From positions 1 through 64,000 of the forward strand of contig JANWJS010000029.1 of NCBI GenBank assembly GCA_025451845.1: a stretch of 64,000 nt of DNA. The letters run 5' to 3'. This document shows positions 18,279 to 28,231 of the stretch, piece after piece. A program made the translations under genes and the position numbers. This stretch comes from Steroidobacteraceae bacterium. Its GTDB lineage: Bacteria > Pseudomonadota > Gammaproteobacteria > Steroidobacterales > Steroidobacteraceae. The first letter of the stretch is position 1, and the number at the start of each line of letters is the position of its first letter. Under the pieces are notes generated by a model. That model made no database searches, was not told where the DNA came from, and was given only the letters and a program-made list of their open reading frames with translations.

Positions 18279-18298
18279 TTCTGAATATGTATTCAGAA
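18279..18298. promoter_or_regulatory. Perfect dyad upstream of the GAF-GGDEF gene (operator candidate)
   Basis: TTCTGAATATGTATTCAGAA has 9-bp arms TTCTGAATA/TATTCAGAA around a 2-base centre. It is AT-rich in a GC-rich region and lies 13 bases before the cyclase ATG. The core CTG-N10-CAG recalls LexA-type sites, but the fourth base (A, not T) does not fit the E. coli consensus, so the regulator is unknown. The rest of 18266-18429 shows no gene. Confidence 0.5.
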
Positions 18299-18429
18299 AG
18301 CGCTTCGGCCCCGGAAACATTGTCTTGAGGCCAGCGCAGGTGAAGTGTGACGCGCGTTCGCCGCTCGGATCGCCCCGCGTGATGCATTCACGGCACCCGG
18401 CGGTGCTGTCGCCCCGGCGCGACGCTCTA

Positions 18430-19932
18430 TCAGCCGCCAATCGTCCAGAGCACCACGGCATCGAACATCGCGCTGCCCTGCGGGGTCAACTCGTCATAGG
18501 TCGGATTGTCGAGCGGCAACAGCGCGCGCCGTGCCGGCGCAATGAATCCGCCGGCCATCCGCGCATCCTTGGGGTAGCCGAAAATGGCGCACTCCTGGGG
18601 CTCATTCGGCAAAGTCGCGATGACTATGGCATCGGGCAGCGGGCGGGCCCACTTGAGGACGCCGGGGTCGGCGGCGAACTTCACGAGCCCCGGCTTCAGG
18701 CCCGCCGCCATGGGGTTCCACGCCCCGACGATGTCGAGATAGCTCTCCGCCGGATCGTCGCTCTCGCGCTCCTCGCCATGCTCGCCGTAGTCGACATAAC
18801 GGTCGAATCCAGAGAAGTGCATCGTGTCCGACATCAGTCCTTCCAGAGAGATCAGCGGTACCGCGGCATCCGCATACTTGTTGGCCAGCTTCCACTTGGA
18901 GCAGGTGCCGGAAACGATCACCAGGTCCTGGCCGCGCACCCTCTCCGGATCCGACTGGTCGGCCACGGTCACCGTGAACCCGAGGCTGCGCAGATGCGCC
19001 ACCATGTGCTCGTCGGCCTCGGCTCCCTCGCCGGCGTCCATACGCTCCACGAAGAGCACCCTCTTCCCATGCGCCACGTGCCGCAGGGTCGCCTGGAGCG
19101 CGGAGGGGTCGTATGCGGGCATGCGCGGTGGCGCCGAGGCAGCCCAGCGCAACGCGGTATCGAACAGCTGCAGGCCGATGGCCCAGCTGCGCATGTTGGG
19201 GTCGCTCGCGGCGGGCCCATACGTCGCAGTGAGCAGGTGGAAGTCGTCATCGCCCAGGAAGAACGCGACACGGCGCGCGGGAGCAACGCGTCCGTCCTCC
19301 AGGGAGGCTTCGCGCTCGTATGTAAACAGCGCCGCATGATCGGCGATGCCCTTGAAGTCGGCGATGACCGTCCCGCCCGGACCCGGTCGCCCCCAGCCCG
19401 CGGTCTGGGGCTCCAGATAGAGCGTGCCGAAGAGCCGCGGCTTCAAGCCCACGGCCCGGCTGATCTCCGAAGTAATGTTGGCACCGTAGGCGTACAGCAC
19501 GGCGAAACTGTCCGGGTAGTGCTGCACGGGGTCGATCACCTCGAAATCCTGGTGCAGCACCGGGCCGGTGAGGCCGAGGTTGGGGTAGTCGTAGGTGTTC
19601 CACGTGAAGATCGGCACCGGGGTGTCGGCATACTTGTTGCCGAGCACGTGGGCATTGGCGGTCGAAGACAACACGATGAGCGCCGCCCCGTCGGCATCGC
19701 TTGCCGGCGCCGCGGCATCGACTGTGTGCACGACCCATCCTAGCTGCTCGAGATGCCGCGCCACCAGTGCATCGTCGTTGGGCGTCGGGCTGTCCGCTCC
19801 ACCGGTGACGAACAGGACGGTTTTGCCGTGGAGCGCGGACCAAGGCGCCAGGGCCGCATGCGCCGGGAACGCCACGGCTGCCAGGGCTGCACAGAGCGTG
19901 GCTGCACGGACTCGCTTCATGAGGCCGCTCAC
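18430..19932 (-). CDS. Exported protein of unknown function with two tandem homologous domains
   Basis: A 500-residue protein with a signal peptide (ATLCAALAAVAFPAHA). It contains an internal duplication: residues about 36-112 (GKTVLFV, HLEQLGWVVHTVD, LIVLSSTANAHVLGNKYAD) repeat as about 289-364 (GKRVLFV, HLRSLGFTVTVAD, LVIVSGTCSKWKLANKYAD). Each unit looks like an alpha/beta fold of the type found in ThuA or amidotransferase-like proteins, but no catalytic motif was recognised. The GTG at 19932 overlaps the stop of the upstream propeller gene by 4 bases and has a good GGAGG site 6 bases before it; an ATG at 19920 is the alternative start. It is the last gene of a three-gene operon. No function is assigned. 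Confidence 0.8.
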   Translation of the reverse strand: MSGLMKRVRAATLCAALAAVAFPAHAALAPWSALHGKTVLFVTGGADSPTPNDDALVARHLEQLGWVVHTVDAAAPASDADGAALIVLSSTANAHVLGNKYADTPVPIFTWNTYDYPNLGLTGPVLHQDFEVIDPVQHYPDSFAVLYAYGANITSEISRAVGLKPRLFGTLYLEPQTAGWGRPGPGGTVIADFKGIADHAALFTYEREASLEDGRVAPARRVAFFLGDDDFHLLTATYGPAASDPNMRSWAIGLQLFDTALRWAASAPPRMPAYDPSALQATLRHVAHGKRVLFVERMDAGEGAEADEHMVAHLRSLGFTVTVADQSDPERVRGQDLVIVSGTCSKWKLANKYADAAVPLISLEGLMSDTMHFSGFDRYVDYGEHGEERESDDPAESYLDIVGAWNPMAAGLKPGLVKFAADPGVLKWARPLPDAIVIATLPNEPQECAIFGYPKDARMAGGFIAPARRALLPLDNPTYDELTPQGSAMFDAVVLWTIGG

Positions 19933-20963
19933 TGGGCACCTCCACCGGCACTCAGCGCCAGGATCTCGACGTCCGCCCGGTGCGGCGCCAGCGCGATCCA
20001 GAGCTGGCCCCCTGCGGGACTCACCGCCAATGCGGTCGCCGGGCCGGAAAGCGGCATCGAGCCGGCGCTCGTGTAGGAAATAAAGGCATTCATGCGTATT
20101 GCATCCAACACCGGCCCATCGCCGGCGATGAACGCCCCGCCCTTCCAGCCGTTGGGGCCGCCCGGATGAAACGTGAAGACGGTGCGCAGCGGCGCGCCCT
20201 TCTGGATCGGCAGCTGCTCGAACGCGAAGCCCATATCCGTGTCGATGACCAGCGCCGTGCCGTTGCCACAGGCCACGAACAACCGGCGGCCGACCGGATC
20301 GAGGTCGAGTCCGGTAGGCGCATGGCAGTTGGGTGTGGGAATGGCGCCGGTGAATCTCATTTTGTCGGTCGCGATCACATCGATGGTGTCGCCCGCAGGG
20401 TTGGCCACGTACAGAGTGCCGCGGCCGTCGCCTGCCATCTGCGCGAGATCACCCTGCAGGCGCGCCACCCCGATCGTCTTGCCGTCGCCGGAGTCGAGCC
20501 GCGCCACCGAATGCCCGGAGCGGCTTTCGACATAGAGCGCGTGCTCGCCCAGCTCATAGAGAAGCGCGGAGGGAGCTCCGCTGCGAATCGGGTCGTCCGC
20601 GCGGATGCGCAGCGGGTGCAGACTGAGGACCAAGAGGCGCGCTGGCGCGCGTACGGCCGCATAGAGGCTCCCGCCCCCCTCGGAAGAGGTCGCCAGGCCG
20701 ACCAGCTGGCCCCGGGCCTGCACGACTGCCCCGGGCTCGCCGGTGGCAACATCGAAGCTGCGCAGCTCATCGCCGGCTGCCGCATATGCCTGCCTGCCAT
20801 CGGGAGCAAACGCCAACGCGGCGATCGGCGAGCCGCCGGTCACCTCGATACGATGTGTGATCGCAAACGGAAGTGTTCCCGCCGCGGCGGGAAAGCCTGC
20901 CGCCACCGCTGCGGCAGCCGCTGCGAGCGGGCCCGCCAGCGTGAGTCTCGCGGTTCGAATCAT
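19929..20963 (-). CDS. Exported beta-propeller protein (YVTN/YncE-like)
   Basis: A 344-residue protein with a signal peptide (LTLAGPLAAAAAAVAAGFPAAA) and repeats of about 40 residues typical of seven-bladed propellers: IAALAFAPDGRQAYAAAGDELRSFD, GRGTLYVANPAGDTIDVIAT, GLDLDPVGRRLFVACGNGTALVIDTD, ALAVSPAGGQLWIAL. Such proteins are periplasmic or surface-exposed binding platforms; no enzyme site is visible. It is the middle gene of the operon with the PstS-like gene (4-base overlap upstream) and the tandem-domain protein (4-base overlap downstream), so the three products are probably made in fixed ratio. Confidence 0.82.
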   Translation of the reverse strand: MIRTARLTLAGPLAAAAAAVAAGFPAAAGTLPFAITHRIEVTGGSPIAALAFAPDGRQAYAAAGDELRSFDVATGEPGAVVQARGQLVGLATSSEGGGSLYAAVRAPARLLVLSLHPLRIRADDPIRSGAPSALLYELGEHALYVESRSGHSVARLDSGDGKTIGVARLQGDLAQMAGDGRGTLYVANPAGDTIDVIATDKMRFTGAIPTPNCHAPTGLDLDPVGRRLFVACGNGTALVIDTDMGFAFEQLPIQKGAPLRTVFTFHPGGPNGWKGGAFIAGDGPVLDAIRMNAFISYTSAGSMPLSGPATALAVSPAGGQLWIALAPHRADVEILALSAGGGAQ

Positions 20964-22147
20964 GGGTGCGCTCCGCGATCCGTGAGTCCGCCGGTCCTTG
21001 TAGCGTCGACCGCCTGAAATTCACGCAACGGCAAAAAAATGCCTTCCTGGCGCACGGCTTCCTGTCCCTGGCGGCTCAGGATGAAGCGCAGAAACTCCTG
21101 CACCACGGCCGGGAGAGCTCCACCCGGACGCCGGTTCACGTTCGCATAGACGACACGGCTGAGCGGATAGCGCGCGAGCGCCACCTCGGTGTAGGTGGGT
21201 GCCACGGCATTCGCGCCTTCGCCCACGGCCAACACCTTCACCGGCGAGTCAACGAAGGCGAGCCCCGTGTAGCCGATGGCATCCGGATCGGCGGCGACGC
21301 GGCGCGCCAGCGGAAACACCGTCGGATCCAGGTGGATGCCGGTCCGCCACTCGCCGCGCCGGCCGGGCGCGTTCAACACCCGCTGCCGGACGAATTCCTC
21401 GAAGCCGTTCCACGGCTTGATCGCATAGACGTGCACCGGCCTGGAGGCCCACTCACCCCTCGCGCCGAGCTGACCCCAGGTCACCGCGGGGTGATCCCCC
21501 CGCAGGTGCGAGCTGGAGAAGACCGCGTCGAGCTGCTCGAGACTCAACTGCCGCACGGGGTTGGCGGGGTTGACCATGAACGCGACCGCATCGAGAAACC
21601 CGTATTGCCGCCAGGAGCCGCCGCTCACCGGAACACTGGTGGGCGGGTATGCATACTTCGTCTGGAATGAAGTGACGTCAGTCGGCTTCAACTCCCGTGA
21701 TACGAAGGCGATGTCAATGCTGCCCGCGGTCAGAGCCTTCGCCGCATCGCTACCCTCGAACGGCGGCCCGAATACCACGTGCACGCCCGGATAACGGTGC
21801 GTGAAGCCTCGCGCCCACGAGCGCACCAGCCCCGGCAACACGTCCGAGGCCATGAGCCGCAGCGTACCGCTGAAATCGGCGCCGTGGCGCGGCCTGAATT
21901 CCGGCAGAGCCGGATCCAGCGACGGCTGCAGCAGCTCCCGCGGCGGCAGCGGCCTGCCGTGCTCCATACCCTGGGCATCCTGTGCCTTGGTCTGCGGCGG
22001 GTGAGTCAGCTCGACCGGCAGCTGCCATGTGGCCGCCGCAGGCACGGCCTGCTGCGCAATGGCGCCGCGCGGTGTCAAAGCAAGTCCGCCGGCGATCCAG
22101 GCTGCACCGCACACAGCCCGCAGGGAAGCGGCTCGTGATGACATCAT
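20960..22147 (-). CDS. PstS-like periplasmic substrate-binding protein
   Basis: A 395-residue exported protein (signal peptide near AWIAGGLALTPRGAIAQ) of the phosphate-binding PstS/PBP superfamily: GTLRLMASDVLPGLVRSWARGF, VVFGPPFEGSDAAKALTAGSIDIAFVSRELKPTD (the binding-loop region), later DAVAFMVNPANPVRQLSLEQLDAVFS and PDAIGYTGLAFVD. These are the phrases of the PBP-like domain that normally binds phosphate or a similar oxyanion. No permease or ATPase genes are nearby, so this is an orphan binding protein. It begins with two ATG codons at 22147/22144 and is the first gene of the leftward operon with the propeller and tandem-domain genes. Confidence 0.82.
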   Translation of the reverse strand: MMSSRAASLRAVCGAAWIAGGLALTPRGAIAQQAVPAAATWQLPVELTHPPQTKAQDAQGMEHGRPLPPRELLQPSLDPALPEFRPRHGADFSGTLRLMASDVLPGLVRSWARGFTHRYPGVHVVFGPPFEGSDAAKALTAGSIDIAFVSRELKPTDVTSFQTKYAYPPTSVPVSGGSWRQYGFLDAVAFMVNPANPVRQLSLEQLDAVFSSSHLRGDHPAVTWGQLGARGEWASRPVHVYAIKPWNGFEEFVRQRVLNAPGRRGEWRTGIHLDPTVFPLARRVAADPDAIGYTGLAFVDSPVKVLAVGEGANAVAPTYTEVALARYPLSRVVYANVNRRPGGALPAVVQEFLRFILSRQGQEAVRQEGIFLPLREFQAVDATRTGGLTDRGAHP

Positions 22148-22223
22148 TGCGCGTACGCTCTCGTCAGCCTATGGGCTGCGGCCAGGGTAGGCTTGAACCA
22201 TAGCCGCCCTTTCTGTACGGAGG

Positions 22224-23987
22224 CTAAACCGAGAGTGAATAATTCTTTAGGGAAAAGGAATCGTCAACGGCGGGAGTGCCGCGCAGGAAGCGCTCCTCCA
22301 GCTCCACCGCAGTGAGGGGCTTGGCGAGCAGGAATCCCTGCGCCTCGTCGCAGCCGCGCGTCCGCAGCCACTCCAGCTGGCTCGGACGCTCGATCCCCTC
22401 GGCGGTCACGACGAGACCCAGCGTCTTGGCGAGCGAGAGAATGGCGTTAGCGATCGCAGCGTCGCTCGCGGAACGATCCACGTTCCGCACGAATGCCTTG
22501 TCGATCTTGAGGCGGTCGGGCGGAAAGCGAGTGATGTAGGCGAGAGAGGAATAGCCGGTACCGAAGTCATCGAGGGCGATGCGGCATCCGAGCTGCCGCA
22601 GTCTCTCGAGCGCCTGGCGCACTTTGGCGGAGTCGTGCACGAGGACCGACTCCGTGATCTCAATCTCGATGAGGGAAGTCGGGACGCCGGCCGCCATGGC
22701 TTCCAGTTCCACCACGCGGGCGGGGTCGCCGTGCAAGAGCTCCTTACCGGATACATTGATGGCCACCGGAATGCGGTATCCCGCATCGAGCCACTTGCGC
22801 AACTGCCGGCACGCGGCCCGCACGACCCAGCTGCCCATCTCCAGGATGAGCCCACTGTCCTCGGCGATCTCGATGAAACGGGTGGGCGAGATCTCGCCGT
22901 GCTCGCTGTCGTACCAGCGCAGCAGCGCCTCCACTCCGGACAGGCGCTGGTCCTTCAGGTTGAACTTGGGCTGGTAACGCAAGTGCACACGGTCTTCCTG
23001 GACGGCCCGGCGCAACCGCGCCTCCAGCTCGAGCCAATCGCGCAGGCGGCTGCTCATCGCCGGCACATAAGCCGCGATCGGCGCGGCGTTGCCGGTCTTG
23101 GCCTGATACATCGCGGTATCGGCATGCTTGAGCACCGTGGCAACGTCCGACCCGTCCTGGGGATAGAGGGCAACCCCGATGCTCGGCGTCGAGTAGAATT
23201 CGAGGCCTTCATGGACGATGGGCTCTTTGAACCCCGCGCTGCATCTCTCGGCAAGCCGCAGGGCGAGAGATCCGGCCTCGCCATGGCGGAGCAGGATCAC
23301 GAACTCGTCGCCGCCAAAGCGCGCGAGCGACACGTGCGCAGGCTTGCCGTCCGGGCCGGCAATCGAGCCGGTGAGCCTGTCGGCGACGGTGCGCAACACC
23401 GCATCGCCCGCCGAGTGACCGAAGGTATCGTTGATCCGCTTGAAGCTATTGAGGTCGAGGTAAACGACCGCAACCGTCTCCCCGGTGCGCGCAGCCTCCG
23501 CAAACTGCCGCTCCGCCGTGTCGAGACAGCGTTGCCGGTTAGGCAGCTCGGTGAGGGGATCGAAGTAGGCCAACCGCTCGATCCGCTCCGCCGCGGCCGC
23601 ATTGCGCAGGATGTACTCGAGGCGCCGCGGCAGCAGTGCCCAGTTGACCGGTTTGGACACGAAATCGGTGGCGCCCGCATCGAAGGCGAGTGTGATTGCG
23701 GCCGAATCCTCATGGCCGGTCACCATCACGATCGGCGTAGTCGTGAAGCGCGGATCGCTGCGCAACCGCCGGCAAACGGCGTAGCCGTCCATGCCCGGCA
23801 TCTCGACATCCAGGAGCACTACCGCCGCACCGTACGAGAGGGCCGCTTCCAGCGCATCCGTACCGTTGTCGAACAGGAGGGGAGTCAGGCCCACCTGCTC
23901 GACGGCATCGGCGAGGAGGAGCCGACCGGTTTCCTCATCGTCGGCGATGATCGCCAGGGGCTCCGCCGCTGTCGTTGTCATCTTCAT
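22224..23987 (-). CDS. Response regulator with GGDEF and EAL domains (REC-GGDEF-EAL)
   Basis: A 587-residue cytoplasmic protein. The receiver domain (residues about 12-130) has the acidic pocket IIADDEE and the phosphoryl-accepting Asp in [13 protein letters not shown]. The GGDEF domain (about 165-320) has an intact [10 protein letters not shown] but no RxxD inhibitory site at the usual place. The EAL domain (about 335-580) has GVEALLRW and the metal site DDFGTGYSS, so phosphodiesterase activity is expected. The ATG at 23987 overlaps the hybrid-kinase stop by 4 bases and has a GGGAG site 6 bases upstream; I preferred it to an upstream frame extension of 36 residues. Its likely partner is the hybrid kinase, whose phosphotransfer domain ends just before this gene. 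Confidence 0.94.
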   Translation of the reverse strand: MKMTTTAAEPLAIIADDEETGRLLLADAVEQVGLTPLLFDNGTDALEAALSYGAAVVLLDVEMPGMDGYAVCRRLRSDPRFTTTPIVMVTGHEDSAAITLAFDAGATDFVSKPVNWALLPRRLEYILRNAAAAERIERLAYFDPLTELPNRQRCLDTAERQFAEAARTGETVAVVYLDLNSFKRINDTFGHSAGDAVLRTVADRLTGSIAGPDGKPAHVSLARFGGDEFVILLRHGEAGSLALRLAERCSAGFKEPIVHEGLEFYSTPSIGVALYPQDGSDVATVLKHADTAMYQAKTGNAAPIAAYVPAMSSRLRDWLELEARLRRAVQEDRVHLRYQPKFNLKDQRLSGVEALLRWYDSEHGEISPTRFIEIAEDSGLILEMGSWVVRAACRQLRKWLDAGYRIPVAINVSGKELLHGDPARVVELEAMAAGVPTSLIEIEITESVLVHDSAKVRQALERLRQLGCRIALDDFGTGYSSLAYITRFPPDRLKIDKAFVRNVDRSASDAAIANAILSLAKTLGLVVTAEGIERPSQLEWLRTRGCDEAQGFLLAKPLTAVELEERFLRGTPAVDDSFSLKNYSLSV

Positions 23988-26900
23988 GCGCTCTCCCTGC
24001 ACTCGAGGCTCGTCAGCTCGCTGAGGAGAGCCGGATGGGCCGCGCGCAGGCGCTCGCAGGCGCTCCAGGCCGCAGCCGCATCGCCACCTGCACAAAGCTG
24101 CTCGAGCCGGCGAACGTCCTCCGAGAACACCATCGCACCGACGTTCGCAGCGCTGGACTTCAACTTGTGACAGGTTGCGCGGGCGGCGGCCATCTCGCCA
24201 CTGCGAATGGCCGCCTGCAGCTCGCCGAGAGCGCTGGTAGAGCCCACGCGAAAGAGCTCGACCAGCCGGGCGTAAAGATCCGTCCGGCCCGGAGCCCCGG
24301 AGCCCCGGAGCCGCACGACGGTTGCCTGGTCGACTTTCGCGAGATCTTCGGCTGGCGGAATCGCTCGCAATTCTTTCCGGTTGCCCGATCTCTCCTGGGG
24401 TTCCGCTTTCGTCTCGCTGCTGGAGGAAACGCCATGGTCCGCCCGTGCGGCAGGCCGCGGCGCTCGATCCCGCGGTATCCAGTGCCGGAGCAGTTTTTCG
24501 CAGTCCTCCGGCGTATAGGGCTTGCTCAGGACGTCGTCGATGCCGGCTGCTTCGCAGCGCTCGCGAACCTGCGAGGGGGTATGCGCGGTCAGCGCAATGA
24601 TGGGTACGCGGCGCCCCGCTCCGGCTCGCTCGCGGATCAGCCGCGCGGTCTGATAGCCGTCGAAGGCAGGCATGTTGATGTCCATCAGGATCAGATCAAA
24701 TCGCTCGGTCGCGCTGCGTGCGAGAGCCTCAGCCCCATCCTTGGTCCATACGGACGTACAGCCGAGCGCTGCGAGATAACCCTGAGCGACTGCCGCATTC
24801 ACCGGCTCGTCCTCCACGAGCAGAACGTGGGCGCCGATCGCTCCGGTCGCGGCCCTTTCCAGATCCTTCCTCGTCTCGCCAGACACCGCTGCCGATACCG
24901 GCTGCGCGACGCTCATGTCGAGGGGAAGGAACACACGGAAGGTCGAGCCCACGCCCGGCGTGCTCTCGACCGTGATCCGTCCACCCATCAACTCCGCCAG
25001 CTCGCGGCAGATCGCGAGCCCGAGGCCGCTGCCGCCGAATCGCCGGCTGGTCGACTCGTCGGCCTGGGTGAAGGGCTGAAAGATCTTCTCCACGGTCGCA
25101 GCATCCATGCCGATGCCTGAGTCGGCGACCGCGATCTGAACGGTCGCCCGGTCGGCGTGCGCTATTTCGAGATCGGCCTGCACCTGGACCGCGCCATGCT
25201 CGGTGAACTTGACCGCGTTGCCGACGAGATTCATTACGATCTGGCGGATCCGGAACGGATCGCCGACGAGAGAGCGGCCTTCGGGTGCCCGATGACCCGA
25301 CGCAGGCGCCCGGACATCGAGGCGGATCCCCTTCGCCTGGGTCGTGGCGCTGAAGAGATTGGCGCATTCGTCCAGGATGCGATCCAGATCGATGGGCAGC
25401 TTCTCGAGCGTGATCTTGCGCGCCTGGACGCGGGAGAGGTCGAGCAGATCGTTGACGATCCGCAGGAGGACCTGTGCGGAGGAACGGATCGTCTGCGTGA
25501 GCCGTACCTGAGTGGCCGACTGCGGCGTGCGCGCCAGTAACTCGGTCATGCCTACCACACCGTTCATGGGCGTGCGCAGCTCATGGCTCATGCGATCGAG
25601 GAAGTCGCTCTTCGCCCGCGCGGCGTCGGCCAGTTGGCGGTTACTTTCGGAGAGCTCGCGTGTGCGCGCGGCGACTTCCGCTTCGAGCCGCTCACGCTCG
25701 CGCGCCTGGTGTTGGCGCTCGAGCTGCAGCTTGCGCAGCCGGTGAGCGACGAAGCCGAGGATCGCGAGGGCATACAACGCATAGGCCCAGGGCGACGCCC
25801 ACGGCGCCGGGTCCCGGTGCAGCGTGATCTTCAATGGCGCGCTCCAGACGGAGTCGGAGTTGGCGCCGCGAACCTCGAGGACGTGGTTCCCCGGCTCGAG
25901 GTTGGTGAGCGTGATGCGATGCTGTGTGCCGAGATCGATCCAACGATCGGTCAGCCCGGCCATCCGGTAAGCGATGCGATTGTGTCTGGGGGAGGTGAAG
26001 TCGAGCACGCTGACATCGAGCGAGACGATGTTGTCACGATAATTGAGGGGGATGCGGCTGCGCAGCCAGTATGGGATCGAACCGGCCGCCGGCGCGCCGA
26101 GGATCTCGACACCGGTCAGCGCGAGGCGCGGCGGTTGCGCCGGCTCCGTGAGGTGCGCGGGATCGAAGATGTTGAAGCCGCCGGGACCGCCGAAGCAGAG
26201 CCGCCCATCCCGCAGGCGGAAATAGGCTCCGGTGGTGAATTCCTCGCCCGCGGCACCGTCCGCGGCGTGAAAGGTCTTGACCACGCCGCTGTCCGGATCG
26301 AGACGCATGAGGCCGGCATTGCCGCTCAGCCAGACGCTGCCGTGTCCGTCGACCAGCACACCGTTGATGGTGTCACTCGTCAGCCCCTGGCCCAGGGAGA
26401 AGGTACGGAACCGGATCGACTCCGGGGCCGCGGTGGCATCCGCAAGCGCGAGGCCGCCGCCGTTGGTTCCAATCCACACCCGATCGCGCACGTCCACCGC
26501 GAGGTCATAGATCGTATTCGAAGGCAGGCTGGCTGGATCCTTCGGGTCGTGGCGAAAAACTTTGATGACCGTGCCGTCCGGCCGGGCAAGGTCCAGGCCC
26601 CCACCGTCGGTTCCGATCCAGACATCGCCACGCGAATCCTGCGCAAAGGCGTTGGCACTGGCAGCACTGACGGCGCCCGGAGCAATTCCGTACGGCAGCT
26701 GGCGTACCAGGCCCGTGGCCGGATCGATCACGTTGACGCCGCCGCCGTACGTGCCGACCCAGATCTGTCCGTCGCGGGTTTCAAAGAGGGTGATGATTCC
26801 CGCGGCGCTCACGCTATGCGAATCGCCGTGCTTGACGGGAATCCAGCTGAGCTCGTTGTGGGAATCGAGTGTGGCGATGCCCTTGTTCAGGGTTCCGACC

Positions 26901-28204
26901 CAGAGGGTGCCGCGGTGGTCTTCGCGCAACGACATCACCGGCGCATTCTCGAGGAGCGTCGGCCTACCCGTGACGGCCTGAACGTCGACTTTGCGTCCTG
27001 TATCCGGGTCGTACTGGATCAGCCCACCCCCCATGGAGGCGATCCAGACTCGGCCTCCCGGGGCATCGGCAAAGGCGGTAACGAATTTCCCGAGCCATGC
27101 GGGCGCGCGGGCGCCCAGCTCGGCGCTGCGCGGGTCCCAACGGCTGACGCCGCCACCCGTGCCGATCCACACGAGGCCGGCCGTGTCCTGGTAGAGCGAA
27201 AAAACGTTCGAGTTGCTCAGGGAGTTGGGATCTTCCTGCTGGTGGCGATAATGGACGATCGTTCCCGTCGCGCGATCGAGCAGGTCCAGTCCATCCGTCG
27301 TCCCGACCCAGAAGTGTCCCTGCCGGTCCTCGAGGAGCGCCTGTACATCATCGCTGGCGAGCGATCCCGGCCGTTTCGCATCGTGCCGAAAGACCTGCAG
27401 CGCCTGGCCGCTGCGATCCATCCGATCCAGTCCGCCGCCGAACGTCGCGACCCAGATCGAGCCGCTCGAATCCTCGAGCACCTGCCAGACGTCGTTGCTG
27501 CTCAACGTCCGCGGATCACCAGCCGCATGCCGGAAATGGCGGAAAATCGGCTGCCCGGGCTCGAGCTCGTCGAGTCCCTGGTCGGTGCCCACCCACAGGT
27601 TGCCGGCGCGGTCGCGCGTCAGGCTGCTGACATGATTGCTCGCCAGGGATCCAGGCACTGCGGCATCGTGCCGCAAATGCCCGAACCGGCCGGTGCGAGG
27701 GTCGAGCACGTCGAGGCCCGCGTCGCTCGTAGCGATCCAGATCCTTCCCCGCGTGTCGATCGAGACGGCATTCACGTCATCGCTGGCCAGGGAGCTCGGA
27801 TCGTGCGGATCGTGGCGAAAAACGGTGAAATCGTCCCGCGCGCGATTCCAACGGGCGAGCCCGCCATTGATCGCCACCCAGATGTCGTGGTGCGGGCCTT
27901 CGGCGATCTGATTGATGTAAACGCCGGGGAGCGCGCGGTTTTCCTTGCGCGAGTATCCATAACGGACGAGCTCCTGACCGTCGTACCGGACGAGTCCATC
28001 CTCCGTGCCGAACCACATAAACCCTTGGGAGTCTTGCAGGATGGCGTGCACGTCGCCCTCCGGCAAGCCATCTGCAGTAGTCAGGTGCGTAAGAACGAGC
28101 GGCGGAGCATCGGCTGCGGCGGCCAAGGAGGCCGCCGCGAGCAACAATGAGGCTGAACCGATGATCCCGCGCCTGAAAGCGCCGGCGCGTGCAATCTTTG
28201 TCAC
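23984..28204 (-). CDS. Very large hybrid sensor histidine kinase with propeller sensor (HTCS-like)
   Basis: A 1406-residue protein. After a signal peptide ([18 protein letters not shown]) come about 14 two-component-regulator propeller blades with the recurring [30 protein letters not shown] type of sequence (residues about 40-660), then a Y_Y_Y domain (about 710-780), a membrane helix ([18 protein letters not shown]) and the kinase: H-box [20 protein letters not shown]-box [15 protein letters not shown] and G-boxes. A receiver domain follows with Asp in [13 protein letters not shown], and a C-terminal Hpt domain with the His in [13 protein letters not shown]. The architecture resembles the hybrid systems that sense extracellular polymers in Bacteroidota and some Gammaproteobacteria. 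The start is GTG at 28204, 27 bases after the subtilase stop. Confidence 0.93.
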   Translation of the reverse strand: MTKIARAGAFRRGIIGSASLLLAAASLAAAADAPPLVLTHLTTADGLPEGDVHAILQDSQGFMWFGTEDGLVRYDGQELVRYGYSRKENRALPGVYINQIAEGPHHDIWVAINGGLARWNRARDDFTVFRHDPHDPSSLASDDVNAVSIDTRGRIWIATSDAGLDVLDPRTGRFGHLRHDAAVPGSLASNHVSSLTRDRAGNLWVGTDQGLDELEPGQPIFRHFRHAAGDPRTLSSNDVWQVLEDSSGSIWVATFGGGLDRMDRSGQALQVFRHDAKRPGSLASDDVQALLEDRQGHFWVGTTDGLDLLDRATGTIVHYRHQQEDPNSLSNSNVFSLYQDTAGLVWIGTGGGVSRWDPRSAELGARAPAWLGKFVTAFADAPGGRVWIASMGGGLIQYDPDTGRKVDVQAVTGRPTLLENAPVMSLREDHRGTLWVGTLNKGIATLDSHNELSWIPVKHGDSHSVSAAGIITLFETRDGQIWVGTYGGGVNVIDPATGLVRQLPYGIAPGAVSAASANAFAQDSRGDVWIGTDGGGLDLARPDGTVIKVFRHDPKDPASLPSNTIYDLAVDVRDRVWIGTNGGGLALADATAAPESIRFRTFSLGQGLTSDTINGVLVDGHGSVWLSGNAGLMRLDPDSGVVKTFHAADGAAGEEFTTGAYFRLRDGRLCFGGPGGFNIFDPAHLTEPAQPPRLALTGVEILGAPAAGSIPYWLRSRIPLNYRDNIVSLDVSVLDFTSPRHNRIAYRMAGLTDRWIDLGTQHRITLTNLEPGNHVLEVRGANSDSVWSAPLKITLHRDPAPWASPWAYALYALAILGFVAHRLRKLQLERQHQARERERLEAEVAARTRELSESNRQLADAARAKSDFLDRMSHELRTPMNGVVGMTELLARTPQSATQVRLTQTIRSSAQVLLRIVNDLLDLSRVQARKITLEKLPIDLDRILDECANLFSATTQAKGIRLDVRAPASGHRAPEGRSLVGDPFRIRQIVMNLVGNAVKFTEHGAVQVQADLEIAHADRATVQIAVADSGIGMDAATVEKIFQPFTQADESTSRRFGGSGLGLAICRELAELMGGRITVESTPGVGSTFRVFLPLDMSVAQPVSAAVSGETRKDLERAATGAIGAHVLLVEDEPVNAAVAQGYLAALGCTSVWTKDGAEALARSATERFDLILMDINMPAFDGYQTARLIRERAGAGRRVPIIALTAHTPSQVRERCEAAGIDDVLSKPYTPEDCEKLLRHWIPRDRAPRPAARADHGVSSSSETKAEPQERSGNRKELRAIPPAEDLAKVDQATVVRLRGSGAPGRTDLYARLVELFRVGSTSALGELQAAIRSGEMAAARATCHKLKSSAANVGAMVFSEDVRRLEQLCAGGDAAAAWSACERLRAAHPALLSELTSLECRESA

Positions 28205-28231
28205 GGCATGCTCACGGCGCGGTCCCTCCCA

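Noticed and set aside
18342-18357. TGTGACGCGCGTTCGC as a third CRP-like site
   Set aside because: Only one half-site matches; the second half has 2 of 5 bases.
23987-24095. N-terminal 36-codon extension of the REC-GGDEF-EAL protein
   Set aside because: It overlaps the kinase Hpt region in another frame; the ATG at 23987 has a good ribosome site and begins at the receiver domain.
25583-28150. Long rightward open frame of 855 codons opposite the hybrid kinase
   Set aside because: High-GC shadow of the kinase gene: no domain, no ribosome site, and the other strand has clear catalytic motifs throughout.
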